Assembly: GCA_022410635.1 (NCBI GenBank)
Contig: JAJVDF010000018.1
Span: forward strand, 2,533,736-2,597,735
DNA length: 64,000 nucleotides
From: Tretioscincus oriximinensis
Taxonomy: Eukaryota; Chordata; Lepidosauria; Squamata; Gymnophthalmidae
Direction of reading: 5' to 3'
Shown: piece after piece, positions 13,110 through 25,610 of the stretch
How positions within the stretch are numbered: the stretch's first letter is position 1
Layout: every line of letters begins with the position of its first letter
Made by a program: the position numbers and the translations under genes
Notes under the pieces: model-generated
Databases searched by the model: none
Told to the model about the DNA's origin: nothing
What the model saw: the letters and a program-made list of their open reading frames with translations, nothing else

Positions 13110-14189
13110 GGGTGGGATTTAAATATAAGAATTCATATCGACTGCATTGCTTTCACTATATGCAGGATAATCCACATGATCCAGTACCATAGATTTGCAC
13201 TATATTTCAAAAGTTAACTGATACATATAGGTGAAATTTTACAATAATTCATCATGGAGACATAATTAGGATTTTTGTATAGAAATGGAAATAAATAAGT
13301 ACCTGCTNTGTTTAATGACCAGACGCCAACTGCTGGACAACCCTACTCATGCCAAGAACAAACAAACCTAGAATGTATAAAATCTTGCGCTACCAATTGT
13401 GCTTTCCCTAGCACAATTACCAAAAAATATTGATGGCACTCAAAAGCGGTATGTTTTTCCTGGGTGGGCCTCCCGTTCAGCAGGAGCAAAAATGTCTTGC
13501 TTCTGGCTAGACTGATCACGTTTGATGGTATTAAGTTTGATCAACTGGTGCAAACTATTGTGAACAAATTAGGTTCTGAAAACTAAAAAAGGCAAAGAAG
13601 AGTAGTTAATTTGCTGTCAATCTACAGTAACAGACATATCTATTTTATAGATATTGGAACTTTATAAAGCATCTTATCATTTAGAAGCAGACTTGAATAA
13701 GTCCTGATTCCCAAGCCCAATATACTGTGCTTTGGAAGCGATTTTGCCCTCTGTTCACCCCACGGAAACACACATATCCGGTGTTCCTTATGCTCCAAAG
13801 GCCTTTGCTGCATAGTAAGAATCCTCCATATATTATCCGATTTAGCAGTCTCCATTTTGTAAAATCCGAAGGAAATCTCCCTCCAGAGCTTGAAAATGCA
13901 AATTGCAAAAAACTGATTGGCTTTCGATTAGCAGAAAATGTCTGAGAAATGTATCTAGGCTCCCAGAGAATGCTGGGGACTTTAGTCAGGCAAGTGCAGC
14001 AATGATTTATGGGGCTTGTGATGTCACGAGGATTGCCAGGATGGGTCANAGAGGGAATCACAAAGAAGACTGAAGGTAAATGAGAATATACTTGTGAATG
14101 TGTTGCCTCGCTTTTTTTTTTTTTAAAAAAGGTGTTTAAAACTTGTGGCAAAGCAGCCTAACTAACCAAATCAAACTCAGAATAATCAA
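13110..14189. other. Intron sequence, nothing recognised
   Basis: The minus-strand open frame at 13681-14151 (156 codons) has no recognised motif and crosses a T-run. It is probably chance or an old repeat. Confidence 0.45.
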
Positions 14190-14345
14190 TTGATTAGGGC
14201 TGTATTTAGGCAAATTATAACTACTGGTAGTAGTAATAAGATATTAATGCTTTATTGCTTTTATTATTACATAACCTGAAGTAGTTGAGGAAAGAGGGAG
14301 AGTAAAATAAATAAATAAAATAATAAATAAATAAGTAAAATAAGT
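14190..14345. repeat. Unclassified repeat, copy 1
   Basis: GGGCTGTATTTAG, TTATTGCTTTTATTATTA and TTGAGGAAAGAGGGAGAGTA also occur at 52160-52510, where extra sequence lies between the blocks. An AAATAAAT-rich stretch follows. Confidence 0.5.
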
Positions 14346-14780
14346 AATTACAGCCCATCGGCAAAATATGGGCCTGCATTTGATACTTCATATTTAAAGG
14401 TGATAATACTATATATGGCTGCAGGATTATGAAGTGGAATCGAAATGTACTTTGGTCCAACAGCACTATAGATTTGCTGGGATCTTTTATGTATATTTGA
14501 AGATCTGACGCAACCTGCTTCTTCACAAAATGAAGCCTCCATAGATTACACAGAAAATGAAGAAATTTCCTGTTTGGTTGAACCGGGAACATATCTACCA
14601 GTAATTTAAGCAGCCACTGCTACAGTCCTCAAGTATGACAGAAGTGTCTCAAAACACCTCCAGAATTTAACAGTGTATCAGATCAGCAGCAAACATACTA
14701 GGTGCCTCTGCTCTACACACACTGGTTTGGTCTAAAAGAGATTCCCAGGTAGCACATGCAGAGAGTTGAGTCCTAACTAC

Positions 14781-14936
14781 TACGGATAGCTCAGTCGCTT
14801 AGGAATTCGTCTCTCGCCTGGGAGATGGGGCTTCGAAGCCCTGTGTCGGAAGTGGGGAGGGGTGAGCACCTTCCACTAGCCTGTAGCTCTAGCCAACCCA
14901 GCTATTCGAAAGTTTGGTGTATTGGCCAGTGCAGCA
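14781..14936 (+). mobile_element. tRNA-derived SINE
   Basis: Pol III promoter halves are visible: box A TAGCTCAGTCGC (about 14787-14798) and box B GGCTTCGAAGCCC (14829-14841). The body GGGGAGGGGTGAGCACCTTC and AGCTCTAGCCAACCCAGCTA follows. The BovB-like tail is missing. Confidence 0.8.
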
Positions 14937-16024
14937 TAAAGCTTTCCTTTCATTAACAGTTCTTTGGCACATTATCTGCAATACGAAANGCAGCCATCAG
15001 GACTAGAAGAATCTTCTAAAACAAAGGACTTTCTCCCATAACATAGGGCACCTGACCATACCATCTCCGACTGCAAACTCAAACAAAATCTAGAATCTAA
15101 ATTGAAACAATTTCAGGTTTTATTTTAATCAAAAACAGACATGTTTTGCTCTTCTCATTTCGTGTACCTGAATACACTTTTTGCATGTAAAGTTACAATN
15201 AAAACCACAAACCTTTGTTACTAATTCATTAAGAATTTATTTGAAGCAAAAAGAAGAAAAAGAATTGTGGATATTTATAGAATAGCTCTAAGCAGTTCAG
15301 TGGAGGACATCAGGCTAGTACGGGATCCTAGCTGGCTGTTGAGACCTATGAGGCACTGCCTGATGCTTGATCTCTAGAGACTTCAAAAATCTACAGCTTG
15401 GCAAAGCTGCCAAATTACATTTATTGTCTTCTATGAAAGANGTGCTGTTTTGCAGCTGCTCTCAGGGTGATGCGACAAAAAAATAAGAACTGAAAAGTGA
15501 TTAAAAAGCTTCAATTTCTATTCCATTATTTAACACAAAAATCCTGTTCATAGCTAATTTAATTAGATATTTTAGACACTGTAGTGATTACTTAGAACTT
15601 CCATACAAAACATTTTCCCTTCTGGTTTGCTTTTTAATTATGAATCTTGCCGGAGAATAGCCACACACTCTTTTGTTTTCTTTTTACAGCAAAGGGTCTA
15701 CATGACATCATCCCTTGACTGCTATTCACCTGCATTCTTCTTCTACTTGTGCCATTCAGTATGAAAGCGAAAGAGGTAAACAGAGCCAGTTTATTGTCTT
15801 CATAAATGCTGCATATCCTCAGCTCCTTTCTTTATTTTGAAAAGATGTAAGAATATAAAAGAGATCCTGCNGTTCTTTTAATCCATCTCATAGTGGTCAA
15901 CCAATTCTCAAACACAAGACAAGGGTAAACAGCTCTGCTTTTCCTGACTTGATTCTCCCATATAGAACTGCCTCTGCACACAGCTGAAAGTGACCCCAAG
16001 AGGGCTTTTACTGTGGTAGCCCCC
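14937..16024. other. Intron sequence, nothing recognised
   Basis: AT-rich, without recognisable features. Confidence 0.45.
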
Positions 16025-16225
16025 AGATTCTACAACAACGACGTTTATTTATAATACCCCTTTCGCCAAAGGGTGATGCACATAGCTTTTGTTGCTTTCT
16101 ACACAACAGACACCCTGTGAAGCAGGCAGGGCTGAGAATTCTAAAGAATTGTGGAATCAAACTGGGAGGCTACCAGATAAGAGTCCAACACCCTAAACAC
16201 TACACCAAACTGGCTCTCTTTTGAG
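16025..16225 (-). mobile_element. tRNA-derived SINE (Sauria-SINE-like)
   Basis: The minus strand begins GAGCCAGTTTGGTGTAGTG, a classic squamate SINE head, and continues through ACAGGGTGTCTGTTGTGTAG to a BovB-like tail region GGGGTATTATAAATAAACG. Confidence 0.8.
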
Positions 16226-16914
16226 CAGCCTCCCCTGGAGGTTTGCTAAGTACTTGTACTTTACTGCACTTGCTTAAAACATACCTCTTCACCCAGGTCT
16301 GTTATTTTTAGCTTCTTCTGGATGTTGTCCTGATGGAACCTGTCACAGTCTGCAGCAGTGTATAGATGGCAGATCCCTTTTCCAGAAAATAATCCATAAT
16401 AAGACTCTATGCAATAAGAGTTTATAGGTGATGACATTTTTAATACAATATTGCTTAAGCTTCTGCCATTGTGCATCACTGGGCCTTTCTTCCTTTCCAC
16501 TGCATCCTTGAGTAGCTGTCTGGCTGAATTATCCCACATATTGTGATGCTTACAGCAACCATCCTGGAAAATCCTGTACTGCANCTCTGAAAGGATCACA
16601 GTGACATATTTATAAGGTACTTTGAGGGACTGCTGACAAACCTTAAGGTGGGTTGTCTAGCACAGAATGTAGCTGCAAATCTGTTGAATGAAATGTCTAT
16701 TACAAATATGCCATATCTTTCTTTCTTAAAAAACTATTCACTGCCAATTGACTATTAAGCTATGTTTGTTGTCATGTACAGTATCTGAACAAATGGTTTC
16801 TCTCAAATTTATTTTCATCTGTTCTTAAGATTTAATACCCTGATTTTCCTTACCGAAACCAATGCTAACTCACAACAATAAGTGCATGACAATAAAAGGG
16901 AATCAAAACCAAAA

Positions 16915-17090
16915 CCCAAGAGGAGGAGGAAGAGAGCTGAGTTTTTATACCCGACTTTTCTCATTTCCCCACCACGTTGCAGTGATATTTATCAAATAGC
17001 AAAGTGCTATCGAAAAGCCGAGTTGGCTAAANCTCAGGCCAGTAGAGGGTGCTCACCCCTCTCCACGGCCCAGATAAAAGCGGTAATAAT
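16915..17090 (-). mobile_element. tRNA-derived SINE
   Basis: The minus strand has the GGTGAGCACCCTC body and ends GAAAAGTCGGGTATAAAAAC plus TCTTCCTCCTCC, the BovB-derived SINE 3' end. Confidence 0.75.
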
Positions 17091-17769
17091 ATAAAACAAA
17101 ATGGAATTAAAGTTTCCCATCTGGATTCTTCACTTAAAATTATGAGCAAAGTAGTATTCCTAAAGCAGCAGCAACACTGAAGNAATAAGCAAGAAGGCTC
17201 TGTTATGTCTTGTCAAATTGGCTATCTCAATAGCTTTGCTANACAAAACAGGAGCTAGTGATTCCTTGAATTGCCTGGATTCTAAGCAGTTTTGGATCTT
17301 CTCTTGAATGTAAGAATCAAAATGTGCCTGAGTCTTGAGATCTATGGAAGAGGATCTTATTTGACTCCCAGTATGGTTTACTTTTTTTAAAAAAAGGTTT
17401 AGATCAACTCATGAAAGCCAGGGCTATCAAGTGCTATTAGCCCTTATGGCAACGGAAAGTGTTCTGCCTCTCAAAGCCAGCTGTTGTATATTTCATGTCC
17501 TACCATTGGACCTTCACACACAGCTGGTTAGCCATGATAAGAACAGCTACCTGGGTAGATTATGTTCTTATTTGCACCATCCCTTGCTTAAATCCACACT
17601 GTATCAGCCAGGATCAGCATTGTTTCAGTGTTCTCTAGTTAATGGGAAGATTTTCTCTTTTGATCACAATAAGCACTGAATCTAGCTTTCTGCTGTCTGC
17701 TTAATGTAGAGTTGTTTTCTAATTATTCAGAAGCAATATTTTCTATTTACTGCTGGTTTCAAAGTATTA

Positions 17770-17850
17770 CTTCTGTCCATTGTTTTTATTCTCTTTGTTG
17801 TAAACTACCTGATATATGAAAGGAGGTAATATATAAATCAATAATATATT
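17770..17850 (+). mobile_element. LINE-type 3' tail (L2-like), weak
   Basis: TTGTAAACTACCTGATATAT then GGTAATATATAAATCAATAA resembles the same class of 3' end. Confidence 0.4.
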
Positions 17851-18151
17851 CTGGCTGATTCCATCCTATAATCACTCAGCTCTATTTCAGTGCTCCATAC
17901 AAGATAACTGTTAAAAGACCTTCCCTTACACTGCCATCAATAGAAGTCTCCAAAATTTCCCTCCCATAAAATGGAAGATACCCTTTGCAGGCAGGCATCC
18001 TAGATGATGGTGGGTTAAATGAAAAACGAAACAGCTAAAAGAGCTAGTGAGTCTTTAAGGCTGCTTCCACATTCACTTTGTCCGAAGCGGTTCTGTGACT
18101 GGATCAGATGTGAAGTGCTATCTAACCTGAGAGATGTTCCAAACTATGCTA

Positions 18152-18423
18152 CCCTGTTTCCCTGAAAATAAGACATCCCCTGATAATAAGATGTAGTAGA
18201 GGTTCTGCTGAATTGCTAAATATAAGGCACCCCCAAAAGTCAGACATAGTAGTTTTTGTTTGTGATGAGCTCCCCTGGTGGATAGAAACTGCAATCCCAA
18301 CCATTTTGTTTGTTAATAATAAAACAGAATTCTTCATGGAAAAAGATGTCCCCTGAAAATAAGACATAGCAAATATTTGGGACCAAAAATTAATATAAGA
18401 CACTTATTTTTGGGGAAACACGG
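18152..18423. mobile_element. TIR DNA element, about 272 bp
   Basis: The left end CCCTGTTTCCCTGAAAATAA and the reverse complement of the right end CCGTGTTTCCCCAAAAATAA differ at three positions. Subterminal motifs of the kind AAAATAAGACAT recur inside (18167, 18355). No coding sequence or clear target duplication is present. Confidence 0.65.
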
Positions 18424-18635
18424 ACTTGTTNTTGCTATATTACATCCTTGTTGCTATATTGCATAAGGACGGTGATCTGGTCGACTGCCGGGGCCTATGC
18501 CAGGAGCAATGACATGGTAATGGTGTCAAATGGTTAAAGTACAGCAAAGGATACTATTCTGAGCTTACTTTTCTTCAAGAGCCACTGTTGCTTCTTTGGT
18601 CGGATATCAGTATTTTATATTTTTAGTCTACTTTC

Positions 18636-18730
18636 CACAGTTGGGAGAGATGCAATTGGTTGGCCACTGTGTGAGACAGAATGCTGGACTAAATGAGTTC
18701 TGGCTTAATTCAGCAGGGCTTCTCTTATGA
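18636..18730 (+). mobile_element. CR1 LINE 3' fragment
   Basis: A short degenerate CR1 tail contains GTGTGAGACAGAATGCTGG and ends at CTTCTCTTATGAGG. Confidence 0.65.
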
Positions 18731-21700
18731 GGAGATGAAGCATAATAACCGGATACTGGTACTGACAAAGATATAAAACGTCCTAGGATTTCCCCTTTTT
18801 AAATCAGATTTGGAAAAATTGGCAGAAATATGGGAGGAACCATATTTATAATGTTCTCCATGAAAGAAAAAAAGAAATACATATTACATTCATCTCACTA
18901 GATATGTTCCAGCCACTGCCAGAAAAAAAGGCAAAATAAAAGGAGCTAAATAGGGTTTTTATGCAGTTCTCTTCTTAGTTCCAGATGTCCTTTGTCNCAC
19001 AAATACATCACACCAGTTCCCAGCCTCTGTGGAAGAATATTCTCTCTGTGTCTGAGTGCTGAATGCTCTAACTTGAGCCTAATTTTTGCAAGTCAACATT
19101 GCAAGTAAACATTTTACCAGCTCAAATATCCTTGTGTTCATTTCTTACATTTATTATGCACATCTGCTATGAAAAGACACGTCTATTATAAGACTTTGCT
19201 CAATCAGTTTTACACATTTGGTTGATCCTCTATGCTGCGAATAGCCTTAGCAAAATGANTCTATTTCTTTATATCTGAAGCTGTCCAATTAGTGAACACA
19301 ACCCTCAGGCGAGTAATGAAAACCCAGTGAATGCAGCCAGCACACAATGAAAGTTCACAGGTGTCACTGCAGTGCTAACATGATTTGCAGGAATGCAATT
19401 ACTACTAAGGAAGGGCAAAGAGGAAGTTATAAACCAGAGTTCTGAGAAGTCGTTTGGATATCTTTCACCTTTAGAACTCTACACTTAGTTGAATATTTCC
19501 ATGAGAAGAATTTGATAAGAAACAATGATGCACCTTTTGCAGCATGACACTTAATGTTTCCCATAAATATTGGCAATGCACAAATCAAATAATTGGTATC
19601 AAACATACTATAAGCAATTTATGACAAAAAAAATATCNAAACACACTAACAATCATTTCTAGGGCTACCCAAGACAGAGAAAATGTATTTCACTAAACGA
19701 TATTGGCTCCTTTATCGTTTTAAATTTTCAATGACTTGCAAAAAACTCTGTGAAACACAAGTGAACATGTGGACAATCAAAATACAATTTTTCAAGGTTA
19801 AAAGTGAAAAGCACTAAAAGAGCAAGAAAGAAAGCCCTTTAGATTATTTCATCATCAATGACTCATCTAACAACTAGGCAAAAGCTCTATGGATGACTCC
19901 ATACTGACCAGTAGATTGGACAGGCAAATACACCACATCTAAGGGAGGCCCTGCTTGAGTGTGGAATCACCCTATGCTCTGCACCTTTCTCCAGAGTTGA
20001 CATGCAGTGTTAAAAAACTATCAGTTTTGTTCCCTGCACATTTGAGCATCTATATAAAAACACTGGGGATTCATCCCGACAATTGCATTTTGTAGCACTA
20101 TTTCATTTTTTGTCAATTATGTCCTTCCACAGGCACAAACATTATGACATTTTTGTTAGGGGGGAGANTAGAGAACCAGACACAGAAGACAGCAGAAGTT
20201 ATTGGAAGTAACAGGAGGTTGAAGGATCAGAGTAAAAAATCCTCCAACCTCCTCCTAACGTCTCCAAGCATGAAGATGTTACATTTTGCTTTCAACTGCT
20301 GGTCAACACAAATGTCATCTTTCCTAAATATTCATTGCTAAATTTTAACTTTTATCTTATATGTATAGATATCTGAAATGGGAAATAACGATGGGAACAA
20401 GCGTTTCCTAGTGCTTAACAACCCTAGCTCTAATAAAATTATAGGAAGAATTTTTTTTGATTAGGACACCATTGCAGGACCAGTGAAGTGACATACAGGT
20501 TTCTATGAAATTCAATGATGCTGCCATTAACAGAAATCAGTATGCAAAGCAAGATGCAAGCACTGAATCGAAGGCAAAACTATTCCTAGCATGCTAGATA
20601 GTTTTTCAAAGCACTGTTGAAGTAAATTCTGCTCTGTATACACAGAGCCCGAGAAACTCAGCAAACATGAAGGAGGAAGGCTATTTGTATTCCAGTCCCA
20701 TGCCCTTCCAGCATTCCGCTCAATATTTCTGAAGGGAAATGTAACCCTTAGAAGAAACCTTTGAAAAAATAAATTGGGTTTTACAACGTGATTTCTGGAG
20801 CCCACGCAGAGATCTAAGAAAGGAAAAAGCAGAAAAGGACATTGGAATGTCTGTAAAATAAATGAGATGGTTTTGCACTTAATAGTGCCTCTTATACAAA
20901 TTGGTACAGCAACACAGCTGATATGTCCCTCATTTTTGCTATGCAACTCCCATTCAAGGCTGTTTCCCTGGAGCCCAGAAGCACAATGAGGGAAGCAAAC
21001 TGCAAACTTCGCAAGACTGGCCTTTAAGTGTTTCCCATTGGTCCAGAAGCCTTGACCATATGCAAAAGGAGAAAGGAATCACTGTCTTTGTGTATATGGA
21101 GAGTGCNCCAAGAGGCAGCTCAAGGTCTTGCTGTACTGCAAGGCCTGATGCTCAGAATCAGTGGGACTTGAATATCCAGATGCACTGATTCCAACCACTG
21201 AAGCACACAGTCTGGAACATAATGTCTGAATAATTGCATTAGTCTAGACCATCTTATTCCAAGGCTCTCTGGTACANTGGTAGCTATTATTAAGCTTCTC
21301 TACTGGTGATATTGAAAAGGCATCTCTAATCCAGATCACTCTCCTTCACAGGTGGAGAGGACCAGCAGTGTGTGCATGGATGGGTGGGTAGTGTTGCTGA
21401 CAAATTCACATTAATCTGCAGTTCAAAAACAGAACACAGAACCCTTAAGGTCCTTTTAGAAAGGGTCTCCAAGGTCAAATGTGAAAACCACATAACGTTG
21501 CCATGTTGGTTTACTGTAAATTTAAAAAAACACATTTAAGGGTTAAGGGCAGAGAGCTGTGGATAATGTAACACTAAGTTATATTCCAACATCTCCCAAT
21601 TTTACTGAAGCATTTAATGAAATAAAACACAGTGTTTGTATCTGCCAGATTATTTTAATACATATATAATGATTCTTTCAAATAAACCAGTTCAGGAGAA

Positions 21701-22274
21701 TATATTCAAGGCTTTTTCTGTATTAACCCTTATTCTAGAATATATCCCCAAAAAAGGACCCTGCCATTGCATGCTGGGACACAACGAAGTCATAAGGTGG
21801 ATAAGAAATTCCAGGGACAGAATTAAGATTGAGGCCTAGTGCAGAAAATGCCCATAATATCTAGATAGAATGCTTTTACAAACAAAGCCAGATTCCTTTT
21901 GGTTAAGTAGTAAAGAAACACATCCACAGGTAAAATAGTTCAATGCAGAACAGAGCAACCCCATGCCAGGATGTAATGCTTGAGTCTGGATGTATTAGCC
22001 GTTGACTGAAAATTCAGGTTTTCACAGCACCTGTTGCTGCTGTCCATGGTCTGAAAGAGACAGCTTACAATCTAAGATTCCACCCAACTATGTACTCCAT
22101 TCATGTATCCTGTTTTGTTTCAATCTTCACACTCCTCCCAGAGCCACAACAACACCATTCTCAGAAGGCCTTGTTCATTATTTGTGAAGATCCCAGCCAT
22201 ATATTAAGAGACACAGATTCCAAAAGGCTACAAAACTAGGGTTAGTTAGCTGCATCTGATTTTCACTATAGCAC
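18731..22274. other. Intron sequence, nothing recognised
   Basis: No exon-like or repeat-like block that I can name. The open frame at 20527-20946 (minus) shows no family motif. Confidence 0.45.
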
Positions 22275-22345
22275 CTGAAGAAGGAAATTTTTCTATGAAA
22301 GCTCATGCTGCCTATCTTTTTCTTGTTAGAGATCTCTTTCCTTTC
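22275..22345 (+). mobile_element. Penelope-like tail fragment
   Basis: CTGAAGA (22275-22281), a short AGGAAA/TTTTCT hairpin and GAAA (22297-22300), then GCTCATGCTGCCTATC and TTCTTGTTAG. This is the same tail as at 51.9 kb, in plus orientation. Confidence 0.5.
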
Positions 22346-23239
22346 AGTTTTGTGTTTATAATGAGAACTGAATATCAAGGATTGATATATTTATTAACAA
22401 TTCCCTTCCACTCAGTTGAAGAATGGTGGTATCAGAAATGTGGGCTCAGCATTTCTCAATCAATAAATTGGCTCTCCAAATNGGAACCAATAAACTGCAA
22501 GTAACCCATGGAGAATTACTAACGCCACTACTCTCACTTGAAAATCTGCAAAGACACTGAGGTGGGGGGAGGGAGGCTTTATCCATTACCCACACTTGCC
22601 CAGCCAAATCAATAGCAGATCAAAGGTGTCTAGCAAAAGGCAGTATTTGCAATCCATCATGGTGCTCTAAAACAGCTTTTACTTTACGGAGCAGCACATA
22701 GAAAACGCCTGCACAAGTCGAACAGAGAAGAATTCTATCTGAGANCAATCTGTCTGAAATAAGACAGAGTATCTTCCATTTTTAAGCAATGATAAGTGCA
22801 GCCGCCACATTTTGCGAGGATTCAAAGTGCCCCTATATAAAGACACCACTATTTCCTGGTCACATGACAAGCATAACAGTGTTTTGTTAACTTAGGATAG
22901 ATGTGTGAAAGGGGACTTACAAATAGTTCCTTAATTGGTTGTGCAACCGACCTATAAGCAAACCAAACTTTCTTGTTAGTAATTTTGGACCGGAAATGTT
23001 TGATTATCAGTCTTTAGACCACATCATAGGTAAAACAAATGCCAACCATTAAACAGGCCAAACATGATTAAAAACACAAATATAACATACAATCCATTAA
23101 TTTACTGATTCATATGGATGATGTGATAACAGCACAATTTTATTATTATTTTTCATAGCACTACCAACACCAGTTCTTCTGGCCTTTGGCTGAGCTACCT
23201 ATTCCCCTCTCCTTGCATACACTGTAATTATTTTTAAAA

Positions 23240-23345
23240 TGTCCTATTTCAACTGTTTTTATGATTTTTGTTCTGTGATCCACCATATCACTTTTGTGTA
23301 GTCTGTGGAATATAAATATAAATAAATAAGTAAGTAAATAAATAT
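23240..23345 (+). mobile_element. LINE-type 3' tail (L2-like)
   Basis: GTGTAGTCTGTGGAATATAA leads into an (AAATAAGT)-like tail. No coding part remains. Confidence 0.45.
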
Positions 23346-24084
23346 ATTATCTGACAAGGCCTGATATGGATTTTTCCCATTTTCTTAGAAAACTGACAGC
23401 AAATGATGGTTGTCTACTAGAAGGAACAAAAAGTTGTGCTTTGTACCTGAAGTCTGGTTGTGATCTTTGACAGTCCCAGGTCAGATTAAGAAAGGCCCCT
23501 GTTAAATTGCTAGAATAGAACAGAATAAGGATAATCATATTACAGCCCTTTGCTTATTGCTGAACTGCAATTTCCAAGTTCATCTGACTAATGGAAAGGA
23601 ATCAAAGGTATAAAGTTCAATAACATCCAGGGAGAGCAAGTGGCACCAGTTGAACGTCCAAGAGTGTTCACTATAGGCATTTTGTGCTAGTTTAAAAATA
23701 GTTTGCATCAGTCCCAGCTGGTCCAGTAAATGACACAAAATGACTGTAATTTAATTACTTTAGACATAGAAAGCTACACTATACAGTTAACAGCCTTGGT
23801 CTAGCTATTCCTAATGTAGATTTTGAGGTTGCATCCAGACAAGGTTTTAAAACCTGGGATTATCTAGTCCCAGAATATACGGATAAAATTCAGTAACACT
23901 ACTACTACTACTGCAGGAAAAAAGATTCTCATCCTGCATTTTCTCACACAGTGATATTACATATCTTGTCTGGTGCTTTGTCCTAGATTTTTTCCTGGAA
24001 GAAATATGTACTGTGTAAGTGCAGAGATAAACCCTGGCTGAAAATACACACCGCACAAGCATCAAGGAGGGCAGGTACTTGTGA

Positions 24085-24260
24085 ATGTATCATTGCTGGG
24101 AGCATGCCCTACACAAGTAAGTGCTAGAACCTGTCCTATGATGATTTTACCCATCCTACAGGCTGGATGATGAGAGGCAATTGTAGGATCTAAACAGAAT
24201 TCACTACTTGTCTGAAGGCAACTTGAGGCAGAAAAAGAGTAAGAAATGTTCTGTGATTCC
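24085..24260. repeat. Unclassified repeat, copy 1
   Basis: GGGAGCATGCCCTACACAAG, GATTTTACCCATCCT and CTTGTCTGAAGGCAACTTGA recur at 31365-31530 in the same order and direction. Confidence 0.6.
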
Positions 24261-24615
24261 ACCCAGAATGAGGTTTACAACAACTGTAAACAAGAACAGA
24301 AGTGGAAGAAATTCACAAATGATTATAACCTTATGTGGCGACCCCTACCTGAGGACCCCTAAGATCAATGATCCTCTCGGCTAGAGGTGCCACAATATCT
24401 TATACGATGGGGGTTTATTCCCAGCTCCCACCAAATATTATTAATGTTTGAATAATGTTGTNCAGGAAATAAAAGAAAGATAGAGATATTTGAATTCAAA
24501 CAAATAACTAGTTTATTGTTTAAAGCAAAGAAATTGAAAGAAGAGAATAATAATGACTCAGCTTTTATAGAACAAGCCTGAGCTCAAGCACAAAGCTCCA
24601 AGCAACAGTAACTTT

Positions 24616-25610
24616 AAGAACATAAGAACATAAGAAGAGCCATACTGGATCAGGCCACAGCCCATCTAGTCCAGCATTCTGTGTCACACAGAGGCCCACC
24701 AGATGCACCTGGGCAGTCTGAACAGAGGAAAGCAAAATATGCTCCTGTTTATGACTCNCTGCAAATGGTATTTTAGGAGTCCTGCCTGTTGCTCAATCCC
24801 GGAGGCAACATCCAGACATCCATCCTAGAATCCATTTATACCCTGGGTGTCCATGAATCCAAGCTGTTAGCTACTACTACCTCCTTCAGGAAGTAAATTC
24901 CCCAATCCGATGACCCTCTGGATGAAAAAATACTTTCCTTTGTCTGTTCTCACTTTTCAACCCATCAGTTTTAAGGAGTGCCCTCTGGTCCTTGTGTTGT
25001 GTGATAGAGAAAACATTTTTCCTCTATTCACCCTGTCTATCCCATGCATGATTTTGTACACTTCAATCAGATCACCTCTCAGACGTCGCCTTTCAAGGCT
25101 GAAGAGGCCCAGACGTTGCAGCCTGACTTCGTAAGGGAGGTGCTCCAGACCCTTGATAATTTTTGTTGCCCTTTTCTGCACCTTCTCCAGTTCCAAAATA
25201 TCCCTCTTGAGATGTGGTGACCAGAATTGAACACAGTATTCCAAATGTGGCCTCACCACAGATTTATAAAGAGGCAAAACAACATTTGCTGACTTGTTTT
25301 CNATTCCTTTCCTAATTATCCCCAACATGGAATTTGCCTTTTTTGCTGCTGCTGCTGCACACTGGGTTGACATTTTCATTGAATTGTCCACGAACACCCC
25401 AAGATCCTTTTNTTGCTCGGTCACAGAAAGCCTGGTTCCCATCAGGTGGTAGGAGTAGTTGGGGTTCTTTGCCCCAATATGCATAACCTTGCACTTGCTT
25501 AAGTTGAAGTGCATTTGCCACTTTGATGCCCACTCACCCAATTTCAATAAATCACTCTGGAGTGCCTTACAATCATTTCCAGGTTTCACTACCCTGAACA
25601 GTTTAGTGTC
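24616..25610 (-). mobile_element. CR1 LINE, ORF2 C-terminal half
   Basis: This 5'-truncated CR1 ends at its 3' octamers (24616-24640). The minus strand encodes the RT C-terminal half: GEWASKWQMHFNLSKCKVMH, then PLYKSVVRPHLEYCVQFWSP and RRLRGDLIEVYKIMHG, as in the CR1/L2 group. The frame is open from about 25589 to 24957 with two n codons, then frameshifts. It stops at the conserved VVKLF region and meets a second CR1 in opposite orientation at 25609-25611. It is a transposon remnant, not a host gene. Confidence 0.9.

Noticed and set aside
14781..14860. A functional tRNA gene
   Set aside because: A/B boxes are visible, but the cloverleaf is degenerate and is followed by a SINE body shared with the copy at 30.3 kb.
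24334..24480. Possible LTR or primer-binding site (TGGCGACCCCTACCTGAGG)
   Set aside because: No paired LTR, no target duplication, and no retroviral coding sequence nearby.
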